Source: Bacteroidales bacterium | GTDB taxonomy: Bacteria > Bacteroidota > Bacteroidia > Bacteroidales > UBA932 | DNA length: 64,000 nucleotides | Reading direction: 5' to 3' | Assembly (NCBI GenBank): GCA_028724885.1 | Contig: JAQYTJ010000036.1 | Span: 1-64,000, forward strand | Shown: positions 27,603-36,853 of the stretch, piece by piece | Position numbering within the stretch: position 1 is the stretch's first letter | Layout of the letters: every line of letters begins with the position of its first letter | Notes under the pieces: generated by a model | Told to the model about the DNA's origin: nothing | Seen by the model: the letters and a program-made list of their open reading frames with translations, nothing else | Databases searched by the model: none | Position numbers and translations under genes: made by a program

Positions 27603-28805
27603 ATGAAAAAGATTGTTAAAGCATTGTCGCTGGCAGCTGTTTTTGCTGCAGCAGCATTGAATTTCGCATCATGCGACAAGAAGGATGACAGCGTGAAGAC
27701 CTTCCCTGTCACTATCCAATTTACCCTCGAAGAAGGCCTTGCTGCCGACCAGATCACTGATGTACAGTTAGTCTTTGCCGGCGAAAGGGGAAACGACACG
27801 GTGAAGCTTAAGTCATTGCAGCCTACCACGATTGAGAAAACGCAGGGACAGTACACTGTCACTGTCAGTGGGAACGTGAAGGATGTGGCGACGGGCCATG
27901 TAAACGGTACGTCGTCTTTCAATCTTTATTCCGAGCAGACTGTCACCGTCACCCTTTCTGAGCTGTTCTCAAGCCCTTTAATATTCAGGACTATCTATAC
28001 TTCAGGGAGTGCGCAGTACTACATGCTTGACAGTTATTTCGAGATAGTCAACAACTCTGACGAAGTGCAGTATCTCGACCATCTGATCCTGTCTGCCCCT
28101 GCTGGCAATCAGACTAATGCGAATGCATGGCAGGCTAACGGGATTACTGATTTGTACAGTTGCGGCCAGGGAAGCGTCGTAGCTTTCCCTGGATCAGGCA
28201 AAGATTATCCTCTCAAGCCAGGAGAGATGGTGGTGATAGCCAACGAGGCCACGAACCATAAGCTCGCCTATGGCACGGATAAGAGCCAGGCCGATAAATA
28301 TGCCTGCAGCCCGGATCTGAGCAAGGCAGATTGGGAGATTTACCTTGGAACTGGGGACGTGGACTACGATGCTCCAAACATGGACGTTATATTCTCTAAC
28401 AACAAGCATCAGAAAGCATTCGGGCTTGGTTTCTTCGGGCGTTCATACATCCTTGCCAAGCTTCCGGACGGGGTCACCCCGGCTCAGTTCGCTGCCGATG
28501 CCGCAAACATAAGCACGATGCCAGGAACCACATCTTCCATGACTTATTTAATCATTCCTAGCAAATACGTGCTAGATGCCGTGGATTTGTACAATCCGAA
28601 GACCCAAGCAAGCGAGCATTACTGTACATTCCTTCCTAAGGACGATGCTACCGGAACACATCTGAGCGCTGCATGGAAAGGGCAGGCGGTAAGGCGTAAA
28701 GTCGCCAGCCGAAACGGAAGCAGAATCTATTACCAGGACACGAACAGCTCGGCGGATGACTTCCTGAATGGACAGGACAACACTCCGAGGTATATTCCGG
28801 AATAG
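27603..28805 (+). CDS. DUF4876-like surface lipoprotein
   Basis: Lipoprotein of about 400 aa. MKKIVKALSL leads a hydrophobic segment ending at the lipobox LNFASCDKK. Next is a beta-sandwich domain (about 30-125; TFPVTIQFTLEEG), then a domain resembling DUF4876 with YFEIVNNSDEVQYLDHLILS, PLKPGEMVVIANEA and a C-terminal ending SADDFLNGQDNTPRYIPE. The middle domain resembles the lamin-tail fold (NNSDE, GEMVVIA). It is 36 nt after the receptor and may be the receptor's surface partner. The family name is from memory, and no activity is known. Confidence 0.65.
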   Translation: MKKIVKALSLAAVFAAAALNFASCDKKDDSVKTFPVTIQFTLEEGLAADQITDVQLVFAGERGNDTVKLKSLQPTTIEKTQGQYTVTVSGNVKDVATGHVNGTSSFNLYSEQTVTVTLSELFSSPLIFRTIYTSGSAQYYMLDSYFEIVNNSDEVQYLDHLILSAPAGNQTNANAWQANGITDLYSCGQGSVVAFPGSGKDYPLKPGEMVVIANEATNHKLAYGTDKSQADKYACSPDLSKADWEIYLGTGDVDYDAPNMDVIFSNNKHQKAFGLGFFGRSYILAKLPDGVTPAQFAADAANISTMPGTTSSMTYLIIPSKYVLDAVDLYNPKTQASEHYCTFLPKDDATGTHLSAAWKGQAVRRKVASRNGSRIYYQDTNSSADDFLNGQDNTPRYIPE

Positions 28806-28875
28806 CACAGCCGTTTTAACCGTGGGGGTGCGCCGAGATTCCGGAGGCATCCCCTATATTACAATATCATATTCA

Positions 28876-30420
28876 ATGATGAAACGTATCTTCCTGTTAA
28901 TATACTGCATTTTGCTAGCCGATGCCGTCTTTGCCCAGCAGTGGAGCGAAGTGAGCTTCAACAGAGCCGGCAACGTCAGATATGAAAGCTGGAATCCAGT
29001 GAACATATCGTACAACGGAGTGACTGACTTCGCAACGGCCATGGCCTCTTACGCCAATGTTTCTGGTGGGCTACGTGACGTCGATGACGGCACCTCATCC
29101 AGGGACATCGGAATACTGATAGGAGGACTGCGCAAGATGGAAAAGTTCTATCTCACGGGTTCAATCCGCTATGACAACATAATGGAGAATGATCGCAGGT
29201 GGAACAGCACTTTGTGGCTGGACGAGAGGAATCCGTTCTTGATTGCCGATTCTGTGGCAAGCGATATGGCTACCGAGGCTTTCCATCTTACAGCAGGAGC
29301 TGCGTATCTGATTTCGGATCGCCTCAGGGCAGGGGTTGACCTGAGCATGGCCTTCGGGACTCTCAGCGACCAGCTTGATCCGCGTCCAAAGACACATGCT
29401 TCCGCAATTCCCATAAAGGCAGGCATTGAATATGGCTTGGGAGGCGGCTGGAAAATTGGTGTCTCGGCAGGGGTCAGGCTTTATCACTCCGACATTCTGT
29501 ATTCAATAATCAACGCCCAAGTGGCGTATCGTTACTTCCTCATGAAAGGAATGGGAGACTATTATGGCAGGTCTTCCGCTAATACTTCCGGGTACCAGCG
29601 TGACTATTCTGGGACTGCTTGGTCAGGTTCCCTGAATGCCGCCTACGATGGAGGCGGCCTGGAGAATATCGTAGAGCTGCGTTTTGTGGATGGAAGAGAG
29701 AAAGCGAAGGATGGGGGAAGCCTCTACTCATTCAGGGGAGGGGATTACGAAGAGCGTTCGTTTGGCATCTACGACAGGCTGCTGCTGAGGCATGACAGGG
29801 CGATTCACAACCTCTCACTCTCGATGCATTTCAAGGAAGGAGACTCGGACTGGTACGACCAGAGCCGGGAAGTGGACACTGAGCATGCGAATATGGTGTA
29901 TTACAAGATACTGGCTAAGAGCAGGGTGCAGAAGGCATTAGAGGCAAGCGCTATGTTCAGCTACCGGATAGATCTTTTGAGCAGCGGCTTCCATGCTGAA
30001 TTCTCTTCACTGATGGATGCATTTAGCGAGGAACATTATCTGGGGACTTCTTCGCCGAAAAGCAAGGCCGTGAATGGAACCCTGAGGGCTGGCGCCGGTA
30101 AATATTTTAAAATGAAGAAATGTACGCTGCTCGCCGAAGTCGGAGCGGGTTACAAGATTCCATTTACGCAAGACAAAGAAAGCGGATCCTCCTTCACGGG
30201 AAGCAACGACATTACTTCTGCATATTATGATCGCAAATATGAGTTTGAGGCCAATGGAAAAGCCGATGCCTCAGCTCTTATAGACTTGAAAATGCCAGTG
30301 TCAAAATGGCTGTATTCGGGGATGTTTGCCCGGTGCCGCTTCGCCCGATGCCTGGACGATGGCGTTTTCGATTCTAAGAATCGGGCCTCGTTCGAAGGCG
30401 GGGTCTATCTCAATTTCTAA
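28876..30420 (+). CDS. DUF6850-like outer-membrane beta-barrel protein
   Basis: Predicted beta-barrel of about 514 aa. The signal peptide starts at the tandem ATGs 28876/28879 (MMKRIFLLIYCILLADAVFAQ). The remainder alternates polar and aromatic residues in strand-length blocks (FYLTGSIRYDN, AGVDLSMAFGTL, ASFEGGVYLNF), with a C-terminal phenylalanine as in outer-membrane barrels. It resembles the family called DUF6850, which often follows a DUF4876 gene. There is no plug domain. It could form a secretion or uptake pore for the operon. The next gene's ATG overlaps its TAA by one base. Confidence 0.65.
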   Translation: MMKRIFLLIYCILLADAVFAQQWSEVSFNRAGNVRYESWNPVNISYNGVTDFATAMASYANVSGGLRDVDDGTSSRDIGILIGGLRKMEKFYLTGSIRYDNIMENDRRWNSTLWLDERNPFLIADSVASDMATEAFHLTAGAAYLISDRLRAGVDLSMAFGTLSDQLDPRPKTHASAIPIKAGIEYGLGGGWKIGVSAGVRLYHSDILYSIINAQVAYRYFLMKGMGDYYGRSSANTSGYQRDYSGTAWSGSLNAAYDGGGLENIVELRFVDGREKAKDGGSLYSFRGGDYEERSFGIYDRLLLRHDRAIHNLSLSMHFKEGDSDWYDQSREVDTEHANMVYYKILAKSRVQKALEASAMFSYRIDLLSSGFHAEFSSLMDAFSEEHYLGTSSPKSKAVNGTLRAGAGKYFKMKKCTLLAEVGAGYKIPFTQDKESGSSFTGSNDITSAYYDRKYEFEANGKADASALIDLKMPVSKWLYSGMFARCRFARCLDDGVFDSKNRASFEGGVYLNF

Positions 30421-32615
30421 TGAACATGAAAAATATCATCAAGATAGTGATGCTGTCCATCCTTGCTGCTATGCCTTTCCGTGCTTTTGCCGATGGGTTC
30501 GCCATAGTGATCGATCCGAAGAGCTACGAAGAGGCGAGGAACGAGGTGGCGGCATATTCAAAGGCAGTGGAGAGCCGGAACGGCTGGAAAGTTGAAATCG
30601 TCATAGATAAGTGGCAGATCCCAGATTCTGTCAGGGCGGCTCTGAAAAGCTTGCATGAACGCAAGAGAGACCCGATTGTTGGCTGCGTGCTGATTGGAGA
30701 CATTCCTGTGGCGATGATCCGGGATGCCCAGCACATGTCGTCTGCCTTCAAAATGGATCAGCGTTCTGATCGGAGGCAGTCCTCTATTCCGAGCGACCGC
30801 TATTATGACGACTTCTCTCTGGAATTCGATTCCCTTGGCAAGGATGAGGAGGCTCCCTATTTCTACTATTCCCTGACCCCTGGGAGCAGCCAGGTTCTGG
30901 AACCTGACATCTTCAGCGGAAGAATCAGGCCTACCGATGCCGGAGGGGTATCCAGATATGCGAAGCTTAGAGCTTTTCTTCGGAAAGCCGTTGATGCGAA
31001 GCTCTCAGGCAGAGTCTTGGGCGAGGTGTTTTATTTCAGCGGTCAAGGATATATTTCCGAATCCAAGACGGCTAGGATTGATGAAAAGGTTGCATTTCAT
31101 GAGCATTTCCCATGGCTGGCAGAAAGCAGGAGGAATGCCATTGGCTACATGGATCACTCAGACCATAATCCCATCAAGGAGAAATACATGAACGAGCTGA
31201 TGCGTTCGGACTTGGATCTGGCCGTGCTGCATCATCATGGGGCGCCGGGAGTGGAGTATTTGAACGAAATCCAGCCAATCAAGACTGTGGCTGATGCCAA
31301 GGAGTTCATTGTGAGGAATTTGAGGGAGCATGTTTATGGCGCCTGGCAGAGAGGGAAAGATGCCGACTCTGTGAGCCTGGCATACAGGACTCGTTTCGAT
31401 GTGCCGGAAGCGTGGCTTTCGGATGCCATGAGCGACAGCTTGGCAGCCGCCGACTCTGCCTACGATGCCTCTTTCGACCTGTTCTTGAAAGATTTCTCCG
31501 TCTACGGTTACGAGCCGGAAGTGCCTGTGGTGATGCTGGATGCATGTTATAACGGCTCTTTCCATCTGGAAGATTGCATAGCTGATGAATATATTTTCCA
31601 GCCGGGTAGAACAGTCGCCGTGATAGCCAACACTGTCAACGTTTTGCAAGACAAGTGGAGTGACCATTTCCTCGGACTGATCGGGCAAGGCGCTTGCGTC
31701 GGGGAGCTGCCGAGGCTTTCCGGCTACATGGAATCGCACCTGATAGGGGATCCGACTTACAGATTTTCCAATCCAGATGATAAATATTACGACATCGAGG
31801 GTCTGCTCCTTCGGGGCAAGGCCTCAGAATGGTCTCGCCTCCTTAAAAGCGGAAGCCCTGACATGCAAGCTCTTGCGATGCACCGTCTGGCGGAAGAAGG
31901 GAAGATGAGCGCAGAAGATTTGCTTGGCATCCTCAAGAATTCTGAATATGGCATTGTAAGGTTGCAAGCCTTGGAAGAACTGTCCGATTTCGGTGGCGAT
32001 GCTTTCATCGAGGCTCTAGAATGTGCCTCCCAGGATGGCTACGAATATCTTCAAAGGAGGAGCATTAATTATATGGCGGAGAGCGGCGACCCAAGGCTCA
32101 TCCCTGCTTTGATTAAGTTGTCCATCGCAAACAACACCAGCGACAGATGCACGTTTGCCGCATCGAATGCGCTCCGCTCTTTCCCACGTGACGAACTGAT
32201 GGCAGAGTTCGAGATGCAGTTCTCCGACCCTGCGATTAAATATATTCATAAAGATTCCGTCAAGAATGTAATTGCCAGTGTGATTAAGCACAGCTCCAAT
32301 TATGCCGAGGAACTGAAATCTTTCATCCCTTCCGATGGAGTCCCGGCAGGAAGCGAGAAAGGCAAGCGGCTCGCGCTGCGCTCAATCAGGAATATATTCC
32401 CTCACTATATGGTTCCTGAGATGATAGAATACCTTAGGAACACTAGCAATGCAAATGACCAGATAATGCTCCTGGATGCTTTCGGCTGGCATCCTTGCTC
32501 ATACCAGGCAGAGGCGATGAAGAAGGCAGCCTATGAAATAGGCGAAGATCCTGCATATCCGGAAGCCGTGAGGCTCGAAGCTAAGAAGACATATAAGCGA
32601 TTGACGCACGAATAG
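30420..32615 (+). CDS. Secreted caspase-fold (C25/gingipain-like) peptidase with HEAT-like repeats
   Basis: 731 aa with a signal peptide ending at AFADG. Residues about 25-440 have the layout of a clan CD cysteine peptidase: VGCVLIGDIPVAMI and SDRYYDDFSLEFD as in the gingipain family, a His-Gly step at HHHGAP (His271-273), and the nucleophile motif VVMLDACYNGSF with Cys376. The C-terminal third (about 450-731) is helical, with repeated units such as LRLQALEEL-type and RLIPALIKLS segments, resembling HEAT repeats. No T9SS C-terminal sorting domain is seen, so the site of action may be the periplasm or reached by another route. It starts inside the stop codon of the preceding gene (TAATG), so translation is coupled. 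The peptidase call is from motifs only. Confidence 0.7.
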   Translation: MNMKNIIKIVMLSILAAMPFRAFADGFAIVIDPKSYEEARNEVAAYSKAVESRNGWKVEIVIDKWQIPDSVRAALKSLHERKRDPIVGCVLIGDIPVAMIRDAQHMSSAFKMDQRSDRRQSSIPSDRYYDDFSLEFDSLGKDEEAPYFYYSLTPGSSQVLEPDIFSGRIRPTDAGGVSRYAKLRAFLRKAVDAKLSGRVLGEVFYFSGQGYISESKTARIDEKVAFHEHFPWLAESRRNAIGYMDHSDHNPIKEKYMNELMRSDLDLAVLHHHGAPGVEYLNEIQPIKTVADAKEFIVRNLREHVYGAWQRGKDADSVSLAYRTRFDVPEAWLSDAMSDSLAAADSAYDASFDLFLKDFSVYGYEPEVPVVMLDACYNGSFHLEDCIADEYIFQPGRTVAVIANTVNVLQDKWSDHFLGLIGQGACVGELPRLSGYMESHLIGDPTYRFSNPDDKYYDIEGLLLRGKASEWSRLLKSGSPDMQALAMHRLAEEGKMSAEDLLGILKNSEYGIVRLQALEELSDFGGDAFIEALECASQDGYEYLQRRSINYMAESGDPRLIPALIKLSIANNTSDRCTFAASNALRSFPRDELMAEFEMQFSDPAIKYIHKDSVKNVIASVIKHSSNYAEELKSFIPSDGVPAGSEKGKRLALRSIRNIFPHYMVPEMIEYLRNTSNANDQIMLLDAFGWHPCSYQAEAMKKAAYEIGEDPAYPEAVRLEAKKTYKRLTHE

Positions 32616-32624
32616 ATATCAATT

Positions 32625-34115
32625 ATGAAGCGCACTTATTTAAGATTCTTGCTCATCGCAGCGCTCGTTTCCTTGGGCGCCGGCCCTTCCCATGCTCAGG
32701 GGGGCAACTCAGTATTCGGTGGCAGCATCGGGAAAACGATGCAGCTGAAGACTTTCGCCCCCAGCGTGAGGATGGCATCCGACGTGTCCCTCCCACCGTC
32801 GGTGGACAACTCCAAGTTGAAGTATTTCCCTCCCATCATAGACCAGAATGGTGGCTCCTGCGCCCAGGCTGCGGGAATAGGGTACATGTTCACTTACGAG
32901 GTTAATCGCCTTCTGGACAGGGATGCGTCTGCTTCAAAGGCCAATCGCTTCTCTTATCAGTTCTCCTGGAATTTCGTAAATGATGGCATAGACCAGGGAG
33001 GGTTCGTGGACGACGGGCTTACTGTGGCAAGGCTTTACGGGATGATGACGGAAGAGGACTATGGCACATCAGGCCTGTATGAGTTCAAATGGGCTTCCGG
33101 TTACGATAAATATTTTAATGCCATGCATTACAGGGCTCAAGAAATGTATGTCTTTGCCGACAGCATCCCTCTTATGAAGAGGTATATTTACGATGCCGGG
33201 GACGGAAGCAAAAATGGTGGAATCCTTACCTTTTCAGCCAAAAGCACGTGGAAAATTGATAATGATTACGATGGACCCTCGCTCACTGGGTACAAGTCCC
33301 TCCTGACGGCTCTGGGTACTAGCGGCTCCCATGCTGTCACCATCGCAGGGTACGATGACACTGTCGAGTACACTGACGGCAATGGAGTCGTTCACATGGG
33401 TGCTTTCATTGTCGTGAATTCATGGGGGCGCTATTCGCATGACGAAGGCCGCTTCTATCTTCCTTACGATTTTTTCAGGGATCCGAACGTGGACAACCTT
33501 ACCCTTGGAAGTACTGTGACAGCTGTGAAGGTGTGCATGTACGAGCCCAAGGTCGTGATGAAAGTCAAGGTTGACTACACTTCACGGGACGATCTGTATT
33601 TCGGGGTCGGGGGCAATGCAGATGCTTCAGCAAAGTCTGCGAAGCAGTTTTACTACGATTCCGGTGCGTTCCATCAGCAGGGCGGCGACATTCCGATGGG
33701 TGGCAACCATGAAGGCTCGACGATTGAGTTCGCCCTGGATGCTACGAGGTGCCTGCCTTCAGGAGGGGAAGAATACAAGAAGATGTTCTTGAACGTGGTC
33801 AGGTCTTTCAAAGGCAAATCAAAGGGGGAGGGCAGCCTTGTCGCGCTTTCCATCATTGATTACCGCGGAGTGAAGCCAGTCGAGTACGAATGTGAGGCGC
33901 TGCCCGCTGCCTTGAAAGATGGAGATAATGTATTTGCGGTGAGCCTGGTGCCGAGGAACAAGATTTCATCCTCGCCGTACAAGTACAAAGACGATGGATG
34001 GGTAGTTTTCTCAAAAGCTTATCTACTGCGAACAGCGAGAGGAAAAGCTGCCAAAATAAAGTTTGGTAAATCTGCGGATGGAAAGGTGAACATAACTTAT
34101 CAGGTTGAGAAATGA
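32625..34115 (+). CDS. Secreted papain-family (C1) cysteine peptidase
   Basis: 496 aa with a signal peptide ending near PSHAQG (residue 25). The papain catalytic set is present: DQNGGSCAQA with Cys79 and the oxyanion Gln six residues before it, SHAVTIAGYDD with His236, and VVNSWG with Asn265. The family's Gly-Ser-Cys environment is retained, but Ala replaces the usual Gly after Cys. The N-terminal propeptide is short, about 45 residues. A beta-rich C-terminal domain (about 305-496) of unknown type follows, without a sorting signal. It starts 9 nt after the caspase-fold gene and overlaps the next gene by 4 nt. Confidence 0.85.
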   Translation: MKRTYLRFLLIAALVSLGAGPSHAQGGNSVFGGSIGKTMQLKTFAPSVRMASDVSLPPSVDNSKLKYFPPIIDQNGGSCAQAAGIGYMFTYEVNRLLDRDASASKANRFSYQFSWNFVNDGIDQGGFVDDGLTVARLYGMMTEEDYGTSGLYEFKWASGYDKYFNAMHYRAQEMYVFADSIPLMKRYIYDAGDGSKNGGILTFSAKSTWKIDNDYDGPSLTGYKSLLTALGTSGSHAVTIAGYDDTVEYTDGNGVVHMGAFIVVNSWGRYSHDEGRFYLPYDFFRDPNVDNLTLGSTVTAVKVCMYEPKVVMKVKVDYTSRDDLYFGVGGNADASAKSAKQFYYDSGAFHQQGGDIPMGGNHEGSTIEFALDATRCLPSGGEEYKKMFLNVVRSFKGKSKGEGSLVALSIIDYRGVKPVEYECEALPAALKDGDNVFAVSLVPRNKISSSPYKYKDDGWVVFSKAYLLRTARGKAAKIKFGKSADGKVNITYQVEK

Positions 34116-34486
34116 AAAAGTTGATTGAATATTTGATATTGACTGCTTCTGCAGCTTTGGTGGCTGCATCATGCGATGGAAGTGGCAATGGAGGAAGCAG
34201 GGAGCAGGTCGTTAGTGGGGAATTGAGTGTTCCTGACGTAACGGACGAGTGGAGCTATGTTTCAATCGAGAACGGCGAAGTCATTGGGTCTTGCAGCCTT
34301 GCTGACACCATAGCCCAGCTGGAATGGGCAAAGCGGACCGATTGGGACATCGCAATCTGCAATGGGATGATCAGGACGAACAGTGGGGCATCCGGAATAG
34401 GCTCAGGCGGAATAATCTCTTCCGAAACTCCTTTTGAGGAGATCTCCAGCCTGCGAGCCAGCACCTATTTCACGGATTCTTATTAA
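34112..34486 (+). CDS. Short HmuY-like lipoprotein, probably truncated
   Basis: 124 aa lipoprotein with a lipobox ALVAASCDG. The region around residues 48-105 matches the N-terminal half of HmuY-family heme-binding lipoproteins: DEWSYVSIENGEVIG, then DWDIAICNGMIRTNSGASG and a GSGGI run, the family's most recognisable signature. HmuY proteins are usually about 200 aa or longer; here the reading frame ends soon after ISSLRASTYFTDSY, so the second half of the beta-sandwich and ligand loops are missing. I found no continuation in the next kilobase. The ATG overlaps the peptidase stop (ATGA). It is either a decayed gene or a minimal form. Confidence 0.62.
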   Translation: MKKLIEYLILTASAALVAASCDGSGNGGSREQVVSGELSVPDVTDEWSYVSIENGEVIGSCSLADTIAQLEWAKRTDWDIAICNGMIRTNSGASGIGSGGIISSETPFEEISSLRASTYFTDSY

Positions 34487-35436
34487 TGATATACCCCTAA
34501 GTCCACATCCTTAAAATTGTGCACGTGTTTTTCTGCAATATTCTGTAATCCAATTGTTCGTGCTTCATGCCGTGCTCGGTTTGTATAGCCGCAGCTTAGT
34601 AAATGTTAGTACGGCCAGCGCTGTACAAGTAGTCCAAATATCGGGATATGCGTAATGCGCCATAGAAGAAACGTGCATCAACCACCTAGTTCACAGAGAC
34701 ATTGTCATCATTACGTGGTTCATATCGACATCTATGAAGACTGGATTTGGCTCTATTCCCTTGACGGATTGTCGATGGCTCGCTCATTCAGGAACAGGGC
34801 TGCACGAAGGTTGCCTCCAAACGCCGCAATCCCATCTTGGCTAAGGTTTTCTCCAAGTTGGACCATTGGACAGTGGTCCCAAGAAGATGTGAGTCGCACG
34901 GTAACGCTTATGGCTTTCCCCAAGGACAAGACACCATATTTCCATTTTGATTCTTCTTTTTCTTCAAGATTATTCCTAATGTGGATTATGGATTGATTAA
35001 TGCTGATTTCCGGCTGATTATCGGTGCCGACGGTGGGTATGATGAAACCATTGAGCGGTAGTCGGAGAATGGTGTAGTTGATCCTGGTAGTACTACACCG
35101 AAAACAGCATGGCTCCACGTCTCAGCTAATTATCTACAAACTGGTAGACAAACCTTTGGCAAGCATGGAAAAACTTGCCTCATTGGCTTGGACTTCGCCT
35201 GATGGTGTGAAATGGCAGTTGGGTAAATTGAAACGATTTCTGGTTTTCCACAGGATCTTTCCGGTATTTTTTACGGTATCAGTTCGGGATTTTTGATGAA
35301 AGTACGGCCGTTTTTATAATTAATTGGCTGTCAGTATAATAAGTTGCATGGTGTACCCGGTTTGTATAAGACGAGGTTAACGTCTTATGAGTTACGTCTT
35401 GACTGGTCATTGGTTCGCCTCTGCCTTTGCGCTTTT
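34487..35436. other. Gene-poor stretch, possible decayed sequence
   Basis: About 950 nt lies between the HmuY-like gene and the xylanase terminator. Open stretches on both strands (for example 34753-35118 on the minus strand, ending in a segment GENLSQDGIAAFGGNLRAAL) have plausible composition but no recognisable family and no promoter. Short phrases recur (CGGTTTGTATA at about 34579 and 35362). It may hold gene remnants, which would fit with the shortened gene next to it. No RNA gene was seen. Confidence 0.4.
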
Positions 35437-35473
35437 AAAAAGAGGCCGGCAAATTGCAAATTAGCCGACCTCG
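35437..35473 (-). terminator. Intrinsic terminator of PUL2
   Basis: Read on the minus strand after the xylanase stop: GAGGTCGGC, a 13-nt loop, GCCGGCCTC, then TTTTT. All nine stem positions pair (one G-T), and the T-run follows directly. It is a textbook intrinsic terminator 20 nt beyond the stop codon. Confidence 0.85.
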
Positions 35474-35492
35474 TTAGCAATGCTGCTGAATC

Positions 35493-36827
35493 TTAATTTA
35501 TTACGTAGTCAATGGTATGCCAGCCTTTCTTGTCCTTCCAGGAAATTTTGTATTTTCCTTTGAATCCCCTGAACCGGACCTCTCCGTTCTTATCTGCCTT
35601 AATCGTGCAGCTAGTCTTCCACTCGTGGTTTATCAGCTCGTCCAGCGCATAATAGGCTGGCTTTTTATTCATTTGGGCATCGAATATTCCCGAATATGAA
35701 GGCTCGCCGTTGGCTCCTCCGCCGTCAACCACATTCCACCATGTTATTCCAGTGACTCCGTCCAGGCTGAACCACAGGCGGTAGAGGTTCCTGGCGATTA
35801 TGGCCTGCGTCATCTTGCCTCTTTGTGTTTCGTCCGGGGAACAGATCGTGACTTCGCTGACCTGTACAGGCCTCTCGGTTTCCCTCAGGCACCTTATGTT
35901 GTCTTTAACCTGTGCAGGAGTGAGAATGGAATCCCCTTTGGCTATCATCGGAGGTACGATTGGATCCATAAGATGGATTTCAGCCCCCACATTGTCAATT
36001 CTGATTCCTCTGTCAATCAGGTTGCGGACAATTTCGACATATCCCCTCATGTATGTAAGACCCCAAGTTAGGTCGATGTCATTGATATTGAACTGTACAT
36101 CAGAAGGAAAATACTCCATTGCCCATCTGAATGTCTTATAGGCATAGTCGTCTGGCATCATCCCACGGTTTGCCTGGTCTCGGGGCTCGTTCACGACATC
36201 CCAGATTCTCACCCTGTCTTTGTATCTGTCCGCCAGTTCTTTTATGTGGGCTTCGAATTCTTTTTCCATTGCCTTGCGGTCATCCGGCATCCACTCCGGA
36301 TGAGCCCATCGCCTCATCCCATAGATTATGGCGTGTCCCTTGGAGATTATGCCGTTCTGCTCGCAGAAATCCACAATCTGGTCTGTGGATGGCCTGCGGT
36401 AGATATCTTCGGAAGAAGGCTCGTAGCGGGGCTTTCCCTTCACCGGTTCCAGCGTCTTCCAGTAGAAAGGAATCGTTGCAGAATTAAAGAGGGTCGTGAA
36501 CGTTTTCTTGTAGGATTCGTTCTTCTCTTCGCTTCCAAGCTGATTGAAGAGGAATATGTTTGCTCCGAAAATAAATGAATGGGAGATCTGCTCAATCTTT
36601 ACCGTGGTGCCTGCGGGGACTGTCACGATGGCATCGCCTTTCCGGTTCTTTTCTATCCCTTCATCTATTTCCTTCTGCATGGCTTCGTTCCAGAAATTCC
36701 AGTAACCCTCACTCATAATGCCATCGCCGTCTTCCTTGGCAGATCCTGGGATGGCAATCTGAGCATTTGCCAGGCATGAAATGCAAAATGACAGAATTGA
36801 TAATGATATGATGCGTTTCTTTAGCAT
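35493..36827 (-). CDS. GH10 endo-beta-1,4-xylanase
   Basis: Secreted family 10 glycoside hydrolase, 444 aa, predicted to cleave the backbone of xylan. It has a signal peptide to about residue 22 (CLANAQ). A short N-terminal region (about 60-95; VPAGTTVKIEQISHSFIFGANIF) is typical of Bacteroidota GH10. The TIM barrel has WKTLEPVKGKPRYEP, the acid/base motif WDVVNEP with Glu near 215, and the nucleophile segment VSEVTI. Near the C-terminus there is WWNVVDGGG, and the tail (about 395-444) is a small beta domain. It is the last gene of PUL2, 26 nt after SusD, and points to xylan or an arabinoxylan fragment as substrate. Confidence 0.92.
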   Translation of the reverse strand: MLKKRIISLSILSFCISCLANAQIAIPGSAKEDGDGIMSEGYWNFWNEAMQKEIDEGIEKNRKGDAIVTVPAGTTVKIEQISHSFIFGANIFLFNQLGSEEKNESYKKTFTTLFNSATIPFYWKTLEPVKGKPRYEPSSEDIYRRPSTDQIVDFCEQNGIISKGHAIIYGMRRWAHPEWMPDDRKAMEKEFEAHIKELADRYKDRVRIWDVVNEPRDQANRGMMPDDYAYKTFRWAMEYFPSDVQFNINDIDLTWGLTYMRGYVEIVRNLIDRGIRIDNVGAEIHLMDPIVPPMIAKGDSILTPAQVKDNIRCLRETERPVQVSEVTICSPDETQRGKMTQAIIARNLYRLWFSLDGVTGITWWNVVDGGGANGEPSYSGIFDAQMNKKPAYYALDELINHEWKTSCTIKADKNGEVRFRGFKGKYKISWKDKKGWHTIDYVIN

Positions 36828-36853
36828 TTGACAATTCGTTTATAGCTAGGCAA

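Noticed and set aside
34753..35118. A 121-codon minus-strand ORF in the gene-poor region.
   Set aside because: No promoter, no recognised family, and unlike nearby coding sequence; not called as a gene.
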